DNA of 64,000 nt from Paenibacillus beijingensis (GCF_000961095.1 NZ_CP011058.1:4305501-4369500), one strand, 5' to 3'. Positions 9,166 through 18,237 are shown, counted from the first letter of the stretch. A program made the numbers and translations. Notes: a model not told the origin generated them from the letters alone.

Positions 9166-9666
9166 ATGTCATCTACCAATGTCAAGACGCTTAGCGAATC
9201 AACACGCGGCAAATTAAAACAAGCCATTTCGAATCTGGAGCCTTTTTTGAACGAACATTCCCTGTCCCAACTTACCACCCCGGAAGCGGGTGAAGAAGAA
9301 CAGGCCTTTTATAAAGGATTGCTGTCGGACATGCGTCACCTGCTTGTTTATTCCGAGGTTGCTTACGAGAAGCTGGGCGTAACGCTGCGCCGTCCCAATT
9401 TCGATATCGACTATGCGGAACGGGTACTGTACGAAGTGTATCACCAATGCGTAAACGCCTTCTTTTATCCGAAAAATGAAGTTTATTCCGAGGACGGCCG
9501 TTATGCTTACACCGGTCAGGACGCCATTCGTTTCCGGGTAAAGCCGGTTCGCGTTGCGCGTGACATTGTGCTTGGCATTTCCAAAATTTTCGAAGAGCTG
9601 CGCGACGACCTTTCGTATTATGAAAATGACTATATGACCCAGCGCAGAATGCAGGGTTCAAAATAA
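9166..9666 (+). CDS. DUF3907 (YpuI-like) protein
   Basis: Function unknown. The 166-residue soluble protein matches the YpuI/DUF3907 family of Bacillales by overall length and the segments LLVYSEVAYEKL, VLYEVYHQCVNAFFYPKNE and a closing helix ELRDDLSYYENDY. No membrane segment or known catalytic motif is visible. The ATG at 9166 is chosen because AAAGGGG stands about 9 bases upstream; an earlier ATG at 9115 has no site. The gene ends at a hairpin terminator that overlaps the start region of the next gene. Family assignment is from remembered sequence pattern, not from a search. Confidence 0.75.
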   Translation: MSSTNVKTLSESTRGKLKQAISNLEPFLNEHSLSQLTTPEAGEEEQAFYKGLLSDMRHLLVYSEVAYEKLGVTLRRPNFDIDYAERVLYEVYHQCVNAFFYPKNEVYSEDGRYAYTGQDAIRFRVKPVRVARDIVLGISKIFEELRDDLSYYENDYMTQRRMQGSK

Positions 9667-9677
9667 GGCAGGCATAG

Positions 9678-9721
9678 ATCACCTCCGCTGCGGGCAACTT
9701 GATAGCGGGGGTGATTTTTTT
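9678..9721 (+). terminator. Terminator whose 3' arm contains the next gene's ribosome binding site
   Basis: ATCACCTCCGCT (9678-9689) pairs with AGCGGGGGTGAT (9704-9715) over 12 bp with one G-T pair, followed by seven T residues ending immediately before the ATG at 9722. The GGGGGTGAT of the 3' arm is the only Shine-Dalgarno-like sequence for that ATG. Confidence 0.8.
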
Positions 9722-9931
9722 ATGCCGAATGGCGTGAAATGCAGTGTCTCCAATTGCACATTCTGGGATGAGGGCAACCGGTGCGGGGCAAGCCACATCA
9801 ACATTGAAATCGATGGGCATGCTTATGCAAACATTTCGGAAGAGTTTGGGGAAGAGCTCGGATCCGGGCATAAGGACCGGGCTAACGAGTCGGCCGCCAC
9901 TTGCTGTCATACCTTTAAACCGAAGGAGTGA
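9722..9931 (+). CDS. DUF1540 small cysteine-rich protein
   Basis: A 69-residue protein with the DUF1540 pattern: VKCSVSNCTFW near the start, then NRCGA, then CCHTF near the C-terminus. The five cysteines suggest metal binding; the role is unknown, and family members are common in spore-forming Firmicutes. The start ATG directly follows the T-run of a terminator whose stem holds the ribosome binding site, so translation probably requires transcripts in which the hairpin does not form. The downstream DUF4190-like gene starts 8 bp after the stop. Confidence 0.8.
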   Translation: MPNGVKCSVSNCTFWDEGNRCGASHINIEIDGHAYANISEEFGEELGSGHKDRANESAATCCHTFKPKE

Positions 9932-9938
9932 GCGAGCG

Positions 9939-10352
9939 GTGAGCCGAGGGAATAAGAACAAGAAGCCGAACGCGGACAAAGAGCGGCGGCGGAAGGAATG
10001 GATTCGGAAAGCGAACGAACATTTTCCGAACGAGGAAGCGGCTGCCGATTTCGGCGTCACAAAGGCGGATTTGAGCGCAGCGAGTGAACGGTCTTTGGGG
10101 GAACGCTCGTTCAAACGGAGAGCGCTGGCCGATATACGCTCCGCAGGCGTCAGTCTCGGCTGGATCGCGCTGCTGTTTGCGGTTGCTTCGTGGTTTGTAT
10201 GGCCGGTATTGCTTGGGGGGACGGCGGCCGTTCTCGGATTTGTCGCTTTTTCTCAAGGAAGCCGCGGTCTCGGCATTATGGCAATGGTACTCGGTCTAAT
10301 TGCGGTAACGATTTATTTGATCCTCATTCCTCTTTATTTTTTAACGGTTTAA
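9939..10352 (+). CDS. Membrane protein with DUF4190-like C-terminal domain
   Basis: Function unknown. The 137-residue product has a charged N-terminal half (KNKKPNADKERRRKEWIRKA) and a C-terminal pair of hydrophobic helices with the layout of DUF4190: a first helix, a GTAAVLGFVAFSQGSRG connector and a second helix MAMVLGLIAVTIYLI. The GTG at 9939 is preferred because AAGGAG lies at 9923-9928; the frame is open much further upstream but that part overlaps the DUF1540 gene. It probably shares a transcript with that gene. The role is not inferable from context. Confidence 0.65.
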   Translation: MSRGNKNKKPNADKERRRKEWIRKANEHFPNEEAAADFGVTKADLSAASERSLGERSFKRRALADIRSAGVSLGWIALLFAVASWFVWPVLLGGTAAVLGFVAFSQGSRGLGIMAMVLGLIAVTIYLILIPLYFLTV

Positions 10353-10487
10353 CGCGCACCGCCCGGCCGGCATCCCGTTCGCCCGCCGGGTTATTATCGT
10401 GCGCAGGACGGGTAATCGGCGGGGGACTAGCCCCTGCAGGCAAAAATGTGTAAAATAAAAGCAATACTATCTATTTCGGAGGCTCCA

Positions 10488-11375
10488 ATGAGTATCGATC
10501 CGCGGATCATGAGGACAATGCTGCAGCTGCAGCTGTCGCCTACGTTGGATTTTAACGGCCGTGCATCGGCAAGTGCGTCAAATGACAATCTTTCCTCGCT
10601 GTTCGATAATCTGCTGACCGGTTTAATGGCGGCGGAAAGCGGCAATACAGGTGCAGGGAATGCTGCAGCGCTGCACGGAAAGACGGAGCGGACCGCTCTC
10701 GCCGCGCTGGTGGAATCGGCCGCCGTTTACGGCTCTCTCTCGCCGGACGCGAGCATGAACGTGAACGGCATCGCATCATCGGCCGGGCTTTCTGTGCCTC
10801 CGGCCGAACACGCGGCTGCGGAACGCCCGCCCGCTTCCGGACCTAACGGAACGGGGCTGCAAAGCGCTGCTGAAAGCGGCACGAATGCGGGGCAGGGGGG
10901 CAATCCGCTTTGGGACGCCCGGCTGCAAGCCGGTTCGCTGGCGGAGCCGGGATTCGAGCCTGCTGCTTATGATCCATTGATCTCGGAAGCGGCATCCAAG
11001 TACGGCGTCGATGCGTCGCTTATTAAAGCCGTTATCAGCTCGGAGTCATCGTTCAATGCTGAAGCGGTCTCTTCAAGCGGGGCAAAAGGGCTGATGCAGC
11101 TGATGGACGATACGGCGCGCAGCCTTGGCGTCAGCGACGCGTTCGACCCTTCCCAAAACATTGAAGCGGGCACCCGTTATTTGTCTTATTTGATCCGCAA
11201 ATATGACGGCAGCGTTCCGACCGCTTTAGCGGCCTATAATGCCGGACCCGGAAGGCTGGAGCGGCTCGGTATCGGAAGCGGCAGCGAGCTCGCGGCCGGA
11301 TTCTTATCTCTTCCGTTGGAGACGCAGCGTTACGTGACAAAAGTGCTGCAGAAACAGATCACTTATACCGTTTGA
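10488..11375 (+). CDS. Lytic transglycosylase (SLT domain)
   Basis: Cleaves the glycan strands of peptidoglycan. The 295-residue protein has a low-complexity Ala/Ser/Gly-rich N-terminal region to about residue 160, then a Slt-type domain: the catalytic glutamate E186 in AVISSESSFNAEA, GAKGLMQLMDDTA, NIEAGTRYLSYL, and ALAAYNAGPGR. No signal peptide is evident, as in Bacillus YjbJ, so the export route is unclear. The ATG at 10488 has GGAGG 6 bases upstream; an ATG at 10446 has no site. A monocistronic unit is likely, with a GC-rich hairpin ending near 11420. Confidence 0.9.
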   Translation: MSIDPRIMRTMLQLQLSPTLDFNGRASASASNDNLSSLFDNLLTGLMAAESGNTGAGNAAALHGKTERTALAALVESAAVYGSLSPDASMNVNGIASSAGLSVPPAEHAAAERPPASGPNGTGLQSAAESGTNAGQGGNPLWDARLQAGSLAEPGFEPAAYDPLISEAASKYGVDASLIKAVISSESSFNAEAVSSSGAKGLMQLMDDTARSLGVSDAFDPSQNIEAGTRYLSYLIRKYDGSVPTALAAYNAGPGRLERLGIGSGSELAAGFLSLPLETQRYVTKVLQKQITYTV

Positions 11376-11387
11376 CCGTTTCACGCC

Positions 11388-11433
11388 TGCAAGCGCCCGA
11401 AAAGCGGCGTTTGGGGCGTCATTTTTTGCTGCA
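11388..11433 (+). terminator. Probable terminator after the transglycosylase gene
   Basis: GCGCCCGAAAAGCGGCG and GGGGCG can pair around a short loop, followed by TCATTTTTT. The stem is imperfect but the T-run is good. Confidence 0.5.
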
Positions 11434-11504
11434 AAAAGGCAGGCGGCACTTATTTTTTACACGCATCTTATTTTTACCGCCTATTGGAGAGGAGGAACAA
11501 CTGT

Positions 11505-12665
11505 ATGCTTTATTTCGACCACTGCGCCTCAACCCCTCCCCATCCCGACGTCGTCCGAACGATGGCCGAAGTAATGCAGCTGCACTATGCCAATCCGTCA
11601 TCGCTGCACCGGGCCGGCCGTGAGGCAGAAGCGCTCATTGAGCGGGCGAGGAAACAGATGGCAAATCTGTTTGCCGTGAAGCCGGAGGAATGGGTGTTCA
11701 CTTCGGGCGGCACGGAAAGCAATCAGCTCGCCATTAAAGGAGCCGCAATGCGGTTTCGCTCTCGCGGCAATCATTTGATTACGACCGAAGTGGAGCATCC
11801 TTCCGTTTACGAGGCGTTCCGGCAGTTGGAGCGCAGCGGCTTTCGGGTGACCTATCTGCCGGTAGACAAAACCGGCACGGTGTCGGTCACAGATTTGAAG
11901 CGCTCGTTAACCGAAGATACCGTGCTTGTCAGTGTAATGCATGTGAATAACGAAGTTGGAACGGTTCAGCCGATCGAAGAAATTGGCGAGCTGCTGCGGA
12001 ATTATCCGAAAACGCTGTTTCATGTGGACGGGGTGCAGAGCATCGGCAAGCTGCCGGTAAATCTAAAGGAATGGGGAATCGACTTGTTCAGCGGTTCGGC
12101 ACACAAGCTGCGCGGGCCGAAAGGAATCGGCTTATTGTATGTACGGGAAGGATTGGAACTGGAGCCATTGTTCAGCGGCGGCAGTCAGGAACGCGAGCTG
12201 CGGGCGGGAACGCCGAACGTGGCGGGCATTGTTGCGGCGGCGAAAGCCGTCCGGCTTGCGGTTGAAGGACAGGAAGAGCGGGCGGCGGCCATGCGAGCGC
12301 TGCAATCGCGGTTAACCGGGCGCTTGTCCTCCATCCCCGAGCTGGTCTTGAACAGCTGCGCGCCGCTCGTGGCGCCGCATATCGTTCATTTATCGTATCC
12401 CGGCATGAAGCCGGAGGTGATTGTCCACCAGCTGGAAGAGCTCGGAATGCTCGTCTCGACCAAGTCGGCCTGTTCGTCCAAAGACGACAAGCCGAGCCGC
12501 GTGCTGCTGGCGATGGGCTGCCCGCGCGAGCGTGCGGCGAGCGGGATCCGCATCAGCTTCGGGGACGAGCATACGAAAGCGGATATTGACGCGCTTGCGG
12601 CCGCGCTTGCGGCCGCGGTTCAAAAGCTTAAGCCGATGGAAAGGAGCGAAACGACAACATCATGA
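11505..12665 (+). CDS. Cysteine desulfurase (NifS/IscS family)
   Basis: Pyridoxal-phosphate enzyme that removes sulfur from cysteine as a protein persulfide. The 386-residue protein has the PLP lysine K201 in SGSAHKLRGPKG, the TSGGTESNQLAIKG phosphate loop, and the catalytic-loop cysteine C323 in STKSACSSKDDK. The neighbouring thiI overlaps its last bases (ATGA), so this is most likely the dedicated sulfur donor for 4-thiouridine in tRNA, as with Bacillus NifZ next to ThiI, rather than the Fe-S cluster enzyme SufS. The start ATG follows GAGAGGAGG. It is complete and of normal length. Confidence 0.93.
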   Translation: MLYFDHCASTPPHPDVVRTMAEVMQLHYANPSSLHRAGREAEALIERARKQMANLFAVKPEEWVFTSGGTESNQLAIKGAAMRFRSRGNHLITTEVEHPSVYEAFRQLERSGFRVTYLPVDKTGTVSVTDLKRSLTEDTVLVSVMHVNNEVGTVQPIEEIGELLRNYPKTLFHVDGVQSIGKLPVNLKEWGIDLFSGSAHKLRGPKGIGLLYVREGLELEPLFSGGSQERELRAGTPNVAGIVAAAKAVRLAVEGQEERAAAMRALQSRLTGRLSSIPELVLNSCAPLVAPHIVHLSYPGMKPEVIVHQLEELGMLVSTKSACSSKDDKPSRVLLAMGCPRERAASGIRISFGDEHTKADIDALAAALAAAVQKLKPMERSETTTS

Positions 12666-13897
12666 TTTACGATCGCATATTGGTCCGTTTCGGCGAATTA
12701 ACGATGAAAGGGCGGAACCGGGGACGGTTCGAGCAGCAGCTGCTCAGGCAGATCAAGCTGTCTCTGCGCGCTTTTTCCGCATTGCAGTACGAAAAAACGT
12801 ACGGACGGATTTACATTATTTTAAACGGCGAGCCTTACGATAAAGTAGCGGAACGTCTGAAGGACGTGTTCGGCCTGTCGTCGTTCAGCCCCGTCAAACG
12901 GGCCGAGCCGGAACTCGAAAGCATACGGGACACCGCCTTGGACGTTATGCGCTCTCTTTCGTCCGTGCCTTCTACGTTCAAAGTGTCGGTTCGCAGAGGC
13001 TGGAAAGAGTTCCATCATGATTCGCAGCAGATGAACCATCTTGTCGGCTCGCATGTGCTGCGCGCAATTCCAGCGCTGAAGGTGGACGTGCGCAGCCCAC
13101 AGGTGGAGCTGAGGGTTGATATCCAATACGAAGGGGCTTACATTTACTGCGAGTCCATTGCCGGAGCGGGCGGTTTTCCTTACGGGACGAGCGGGAAAGC
13201 GCTGCTGCTGCTGTCCGGGGGAATCGACAGTCCGGTGGCCGGATGGCTTGCGCTGCGCAAAGGACTGGAACTAGAAGCCGTCCATTTTCACAGCTATCCT
13301 TTTACAAGCGAGCAGGCGAAACAGAAAGTTATCGCTCTGGCAAGGAGGCTGGCCCACTATACCGGAAGACCTCTTAAGCTGCATCTGGTGCCGTTCACGG
13401 AAGTGCAAACCGCGCTGGCCGGGCAGAAGCAGGACCATCTGATGATAACGATGATGCGCCGGGCGATGCTGCGCATAACCGGAGAGCTGGCGGAGCGGCA
13501 CGGGGCGTCGGCCGTCGTGACGGGCGACAGTCTCGGGCAGGTGGCCAGCCAAACGCTCGGCAGCATGAACGTGATCGGACGGACGATGGAGCTGCCGCTG
13601 CTGCGTCCGCTCATTATGATGGATAAACAGGAAATCATTGACATTGCCGAGCGCATCGGCACATTTGCTACGTCGATTTTGCCCTTCGAGGACTGCTGTA
13701 CGCTCTTCGTGCCGAAATCGCCGAGCACCAATCCTAACCTGCGGGTCGTGGAGAAGGTGGAGTCCTTCATTCCGGAACTGGACGCGATGCTGCAGCGCGC
13801 TGTCGACGGTACGGAGACGGTTTCGCTTCGCGCGACGGACCGTGAACCGGAGTTCGTGCACACGACGGCGGCGGCCGGAGAGAACGACTGGTTTTAG
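12662..13897 (+). CDS. thiI: tRNA 4-thiouridine synthetase ThiI
   Basis: Activates U8 of tRNA with ATP and inserts sulfur; the family also contributes to thiamine thiazole synthesis in some bacteria. The 411-residue protein has an N-terminal ferredoxin-like/THUMP region (about 1-165) and a PP-loop ATPase domain with LLLSGGIDSPVAGW. There is no C-terminal rhodanese domain, as is usual in Bacillus, consistent with direct sulfur transfer from the adjacent cysteine desulfurase. The start ATG overlaps the upstream stop as ATGA; its AAGGAG is 15 bases away, so coupling probably drives initiation. A strong terminator follows. Confidence 0.95.
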   Translation: MIYDRILVRFGELTMKGRNRGRFEQQLLRQIKLSLRAFSALQYEKTYGRIYIILNGEPYDKVAERLKDVFGLSSFSPVKRAEPELESIRDTALDVMRSLSSVPSTFKVSVRRGWKEFHHDSQQMNHLVGSHVLRAIPALKVDVRSPQVELRVDIQYEGAYIYCESIAGAGGFPYGTSGKALLLLSGGIDSPVAGWLALRKGLELEAVHFHSYPFTSEQAKQKVIALARRLAHYTGRPLKLHLVPFTEVQTALAGQKQDHLMITMMRRAMLRITGELAERHGASAVVTGDSLGQVASQTLGSMNVIGRTMELPLLRPLIMMDKQEIIDIAERIGTFATSILPFEDCCTLFVPKSPSTNPNLRVVEKVESFIPELDAMLQRAVDGTETVSLRATDREPEFVHTTAAAGENDWF

Positions 13898-13950
13898 CCG
13901 GGAACAAAGGAACCGAAAACAGCAGAACCCTATAACGGGAAACTGAAAAA

Positions 13951-13996
13951 AGTCTTGGTTTTATTGCTTCGGGCAACAAAACCAAGACTTTTTTTG
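13951..13996. terminator. Strong bidirectional terminator between thiI and terC
   Basis: AGTCTTGGTTTTATTGC (13951-13967) pairs with GCAACAAAACCAAGACT (13973-13989) with one mismatch, and is flanked by A-run and T-run. It serves the convergent genes. Confidence 0.92.
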
Positions 13997-14102
13997 CCGT
14001 TTCTGGCTTACAGACAACGGAGGTCGGAGACTGCAAAAAAAAAAGACTGATGATCGCTCACCAGCCTCTCTGCTTATTCGATAATTTTTTCCGCGCTCTC
14101 CC

Positions 14103-14804
14103 TTAATGGGTTTCTCTTCTTTTTTGCTGGGCGGCTTTGTTTTTGCGAAGATTCTGGGTGATGAGGCCCGTTGCCAGCACAATAACAATCAGAATAAGGA
14201 TGAAGGACCATTCCAGAAGCGGACTGTCTTCGAAGAAAGCTGCAATTTTCTTTTCACCGGTAATCATATGAGCGGCCGTGTAGACGAGAACTGCGGATCC
14301 GACATAGGCAATCCATGGGAAACGATTAAGGAGACGGATGAAAAGAGTGCTTCCCCAAACGACGATCGGGATGCTGATAATAAGGCCGAGAATGACAAGC
14401 CATATGTTTCCGTGCGAAGCTCCCGCTACGGCGAGTACGTTATCCAATCCCATCGCGGCGTCGGCAATAACAATCGTGCGGATGGAGGCGGCAAGCGTGT
14501 TGCCCGCTTTAATGTTGTGTTCGCCCTCCTCCTGAACAAGCAGCTTATAGGCAATCCACAGCAGCAGCAGTCCTCCGGCCAAGTGCAGCCATGGCACATT
14601 AAGCAGTGAAGTGACGATCACCGTGGCGATAATGCGGATGGCAACCGCGCCGAACGTTCCCCAAATTACCGCTTTCTTCTGCTGCTCCTTTGGCAGATTG
14701 CGCGCCGCCATGCCGATGACGATCGCATTGTCGCCGGCAAGCATCAGGTCGATGAACACAATGGTGATCAGCGCCGTCCAAAATTCCATACTCATGACAT
14801 CCAT
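14103..14804 (-). CDS. TerC family membrane protein (YjbE type)
   Basis: TerC proteins are polytopic membrane proteins linked to metal (notably Mn2+) export or metallation of exported proteins. The 233-residue protein has about seven membrane helices and the paired acidic signatures LMLAGDNAIVIGMA near residue 20 and DAAMGLDNVLAVAGA near residue 120. The ATG at 14804 has AAGGAG about 11 bases upstream; ATG at 14795 is an alternative. It is divergent from a second TerC gene at 14985, about 180 bp apart. I looked for the yybP-ykoY manganese riboswitch in that gap and did not see it. Confidence 0.88.
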   Translation of the reverse strand: MDVMSMEFWTALITIVFIDLMLAGDNAIVIGMAARNLPKEQQKKAVIWGTFGAVAIRIIATVIVTSLLNVPWLHLAGGLLLLWIAYKLLVQEEGEHNIKAGNTLAASIRTIVIADAAMGLDNVLAVAGASHGNIWLVILGLIISIPIVVWGSTLFIRLLNRFPWIAYVGSAVLVYTAAHMITGEKKIAAFFEDSPLLEWSFILILIVIVLATGLITQNLRKNKAAQQKRRETH

Positions 14805-14984
14805 TAACAGGCTCTCTCCTTTGTGTTTTATCTGTTTCTCTTTATCCGGCCCGCTTCAGCAGGCATTTCGAACAACTCTCCCTTGTTTACGCAGCAAAAA
14901 CGGAATGGATTCACTTTTTTTAAAAAAAATTGGACTATCCCCTCCGGCTTGGACATACAGCTGTTGTAGAGAGGTGAAATCCGA

Positions 14985-15647
14985 TTGGACAATCTGCTAA
15001 CGTTTCTGGAAATTGTACTGATTAACGTGCTGCTCAGCGGAGATAACGCGGTTGTCATTGCGATGGCCAGCCAGCATCTGCCGGAGCGGCAGCGCAAACG
15101 CGCGGTTTGGTGGGGAGCGGCGGCGGCGGTCGGATTGCGCTGTGTGCTCACGCTTGCTGCGATTTCGATGCTGTCCGTGCCGTTTCTGCAGGCGGCAGGC
15201 TCGCTTCTGCTCCTGTATATCGCCGTCAAGCTGCTTGCCGATGCCGAGCACGGTTCGGAGGGAGACGGGATCAAGCTTCAAAAGACGCATACTTTGGCCG
15301 GTGCGGTGCGGACGATCGTTGCAGCCGATTTCATTATGAGTCTCGATAACGTGCTTGCCATCGCGGCTGTTGCCGACGGCGATGAGATTCTTATTTTGCT
15401 CGGGATCGGAATTAGTATTCCGATGATCATTTGGGGCAGCCATCTGATCGGCCGAATGCTTGGCAAATTTCCTTCGCTTGTTTATATCGGAGCGGGTCTG
15501 CTCGGTTACGCCGCGGGTGAAATGATGATCAAGGATCCCGGAATGAACCGTCTCATTTTCCAACATCATGCGACGCTGCACGAGGCGGTTCCGCTGCTGT
15601 GCATCCCGCTTGTCATCATTGTCGCTTTGCTGAAACGGACGCGCTGA
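14985..15647 (+). CDS. TerC family membrane protein, second paralogue
   Basis: A 220-residue polytopic membrane protein with the same paired motifs as its divergent neighbour: VLLSGDNAVVIAMAS near residue 20 and ADFIMSLDNVLAIAAVADG near 115. The two paralogues differ throughout, so this is an old duplication rather than a recent one. Metal export or delivery is inferred from the family. The start is a TTG at 14985 with GAGAGGTGA 8 bases upstream; no ATG lies at a sensible place. It ends before a clear terminator. Confidence 0.88.
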   Translation: MDNLLTFLEIVLINVLLSGDNAVVIAMASQHLPERQRKRAVWWGAAAAVGLRCVLTLAAISMLSVPFLQAAGSLLLLYIAVKLLADAEHGSEGDGIKLQKTHTLAGAVRTIVAADFIMSLDNVLAIAAVADGDEILILLGIGISIPMIIWGSHLIGRMLGKFPSLVYIGAGLLGYAAGEMMIKDPGMNRLIFQHHATLHEAVPLLCIPLVIIVALLKRTR

Positions 15648-15660
15648 TGAGTCCAGTTTA

Positions 15661-15703
15661 GCTGCCGGAATGCGCTCTTGGCGCAGCTTCCGCGGCTTTT
15701 TTT
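15661..15703 (+). terminator. Terminator after the second terC
   Basis: GCTGCCGGAATGCGC and GCGCAGCTTCCGCGGC pair with a small bulge, followed by seven T residues. Confidence 0.8.
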
Positions 15704-15837
15704 ATTTGGCGGCCTGTTCATGCTGGTATTTTGATGTCACTTCCATTAAAATAAGGAGGATATAGTGTCGTCTTTCGTCTGCACGTTTTACGATTGGCAA
15801 TTGCTGTCGGCGCTGCAAAAGAAACGGGGGGAATCGT

Positions 15838-16320
15838 TTGATCAAGAATCAATATTCCACCGGAATCGTTATTTTGCTCGCAGGGGTCGTTATATTGCTC
15901 GGCAAATTGGGTGTTTTCAGCTTTATCGGTTCGGTATTTTGGCCGTTGTTTGTGCTGATTCCGGGCGTTCTGCTGCATGTGCTCTATTTTGGCCGTCTGC
16001 TCCCCGCGGCTGTTCTCATTCCGGGCGGCATGTTGTCCGTATATGCGTTGTTGTTTTTGTTTTGCAATGTGTTCGGTTGGGACAACATGAAGTATTTGTG
16101 GCCATTTTTCATCTTCGGAATTGCCGTAGGACTTTACGAATATCATTTGTTCGACTTGTCCCGTCCGCGCACCGCATTTACGGTGGCAGCGGCGACGGCA
16201 ATTATCGCGGCCGTATGTTTGGCGTTTGTGCTGCTTTGGAGCTGGGGGATTTATTTGATTGCGATCGCGCTTGTCGTAACAGGCGGATGGATGATGATCG
16301 GCAGACGCGCCCGTTGGTGA
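15838..16320 (+). CDS. Small polytopic membrane protein, LiaF/DUF5668-like
   Basis: Function unknown. The 160-residue product is almost entirely hydrophobic with five to six predicted helices. The opening STGIVILLAGVVILLGKLG and the FWPLFVLIPG segment resemble the transmembrane part of LiaF-like and DUF5668 proteins; no C-terminal soluble LiaF domain is present. The start is a TTG at 15838 preceded by GGGGGGAA. It lies 44 bp upstream of typA, with no terminator between, so it may share a transcript with it. The family link is a guess from pattern. Confidence 0.6.
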   Translation: MIKNQYSTGIVILLAGVVILLGKLGVFSFIGSVFWPLFVLIPGVLLHVLYFGRLLPAAVLIPGGMLSVYALLFLFCNVFGWDNMKYLWPFFIFGIAVGLYEYHLFDLSRPRTAFTVAAATAIIAAVCLAFVLLWSWGIYLIAIALVVTGGWMMIGRRARW

Positions 16321-16363
16321 TCGAAAGAGAGACAAAAAATAATTGATGGAGTGGATTTAATTC

Positions 16364-18205
16364 ATGCATGCAAGAGAGAAACTGCGCAATATTGCCATTA
16401 TAGCCCACGTCGACCATGGCAAGACGACTCTGGTTGACAAACTGCTTCAGCAGTCGGGAACATTTCGGGACAATGAGGTCGTTCAAGAGCGCGCAATGGA
16501 CTCCAACGATTTGGAGAGAGAGCGCGGCATTACGATTTTGGCCAAAAATACGGCCATTAACTACAAGGATTACCTGATTAACATTGTCGATACCCCGGGC
16601 CACGCCGACTTTGGCGGCGAAGTGGAACGGATTATGAAGATGGTCGACGGCGTTCTGCTCGTTGTCGACGCCTTCGAAGGCTGTATGCCGCAGACGAAGT
16701 TCGTGCTGCGCAAAGCGCTTGAGCATCAGCTTACGCCGATCGTCGTGCTGAACAAGATCGACCGTCCGAACGCCCGTCCGGCCGAAGTGGTCGACGAAGT
16801 GCTCGATCTGTTCATCGAGCTCGGAGCCAACGACGACCAGCTGGAATTCCCGGTTGTGTATGCTTCGGCGCTGATGGGCACGTCGAGTCTGGACCCTGAC
16901 AAACAGGATGAGAATATGGAAGCGATGTACGAGACGATCGTGAGCCACATTCCGCATCCGACCGAAAACGTGGAAGAGCCGCTTCAGTTCCTCGTTACGC
17001 TGCTTGACTATAACGAATATTTGGGACGCATCGCCGTCGGACGGGTTAACCGCGGCATTATCAAACAGGGTCAGTCGGTAGCCGTCATTAACCGCGAAGG
17101 TGTGACAAAGCAGGCCCGGATTGAGAAACTGTTCGGATTCCAAGGTCTGAAACGGGTGGAAGTTCCGGAAGCGGGCGCAGGCGATATCGTTGCGATCGCC
17201 GGCATCAAGGAAATCAACATCGGGGAAACGATTGCCGACCCTTCGAAGCCCGAAGCACTGCCAGTTCTGAAAATCGACGAGCCGACGCTGCAGATGACGT
17301 TCCTCGTCAACAACAGCCCGTTCGCGGGCCGCGAAGGCAAATGGGTAACGAGCCGCAAGCTGCGCGAACGTCTGTTCAAAGAGCTGGAGACCGACGTCGC
17401 GCTGCGGGTCGACGAAACAGACAGCCCGGATGTGTTCATCGTATCCGGCCGCGGCGAGCTTCACCTTGGCATCTTGATCGAAAACATGCGCCGCGAAGGC
17501 TACGAGCTGCAAGTGTCGAAGCCGGAAGTTATCATTAAAGAAGTCGACGGGAAACGGATGGAGCCGTACGAGCGCCTGCTCATCGACGTTCCGGAAGACA
17601 GCATGGGATCGGTTATGGAAAGCCTGGGAACGCGCAAAGCGGAAATGATCAACATGATCAACAACGGCACCGGACAGGTTCGCCTGGAGTTCATTATTCC
17701 GGCGCGCGGACTGATCGGCTACCGGACGCAATTCCTGACGCTGACGCGCGGTTACGGCATTATGAACAACGCGTTCGAGAATTACGGACCGCTCGCCGGC
17801 ACCGGCGTAGGCGGCCGCCATCAAGGCGTGCTTGTCGCCAGCGAGAACGGCACTTCGACCTTCTACGGCATGATGGGCGTTGAGGATCGCGGTGTCCTGT
17901 TCCTGGAGCCGGGAACCGAAGTGTACGAAGGCATGATCGTCGGGGAGCATAACCGTGACAACGATATCATCGTCAATATTTGTAAAGAAAAGCAGCTGAC
18001 CAACGTTCGTTCCGCGTCCAAGGACGACACGGTTCGTCTGAAAACGCCGGTTCTGTTCTCGCTTGAGCAGGCGCTGGAATATTTGAACGACGACGAATAT
18101 TGCGAAATTACGCCGAAGTCGATCCGGCTTCGCAAAAAGATTTTGAACAAAAACGAGCGCGAGCGCGCGGAAAAGCAGCGTAAGACGGCCCAATCCGGCG
18201 TATAA
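16364..18205 (+). CDS. typA: Ribosome-associated GTPase TypA/BipA
   Basis: Translational GTPase needed for ribosome assembly and growth under stress. The 613-residue protein has G1 HVDHGKTTLVDKLL, the switch segment ERGITILAKNTAI, G3 DTPGHADFGGEV and G4 NKIDRP, then domains II and III, the EF-G-like domain V and the BipA-specific C-terminal domain ending KNERERAEKQRK. The start ATG is about 10 bases after GGAGTGG. The order typA-ylaH matches Bacillus (ylaG-ylaH). A GC-rich terminator follows the stop. Confidence 0.97.
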   Translation: MHAREKLRNIAIIAHVDHGKTTLVDKLLQQSGTFRDNEVVQERAMDSNDLERERGITILAKNTAINYKDYLINIVDTPGHADFGGEVERIMKMVDGVLLVVDAFEGCMPQTKFVLRKALEHQLTPIVVLNKIDRPNARPAEVVDEVLDLFIELGANDDQLEFPVVYASALMGTSSLDPDKQDENMEAMYETIVSHIPHPTENVEEPLQFLVTLLDYNEYLGRIAVGRVNRGIIKQGQSVAVINREGVTKQARIEKLFGFQGLKRVEVPEAGAGDIVAIAGIKEINIGETIADPSKPEALPVLKIDEPTLQMTFLVNNSPFAGREGKWVTSRKLRERLFKELETDVALRVDETDSPDVFIVSGRGELHLGILIENMRREGYELQVSKPEVIIKEVDGKRMEPYERLLIDVPEDSMGSVMESLGTRKAEMINMINNGTGQVRLEFIIPARGLIGYRTQFLTLTRGYGIMNNAFENYGPLAGTGVGGRHQGVLVASENGTSTFYGMMGVEDRGVLFLEPGTEVYEGMIVGEHNRDNDIIVNICKEKQLTNVRSASKDDTVRLKTPVLFSLEQALEYLNDDEYCEITPKSIRLRKKILNKNERERAEKQRKTAQSGV

Positions 18206-18237
18206 CGTTCGAATGATTATGATAGGCCGCACGTACA

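Noticed and set aside
14805..14984. yybP-ykoY manganese riboswitch between the terC genes
   Set aside because: The conserved core sequences of that riboswitch are not visible on either strand.
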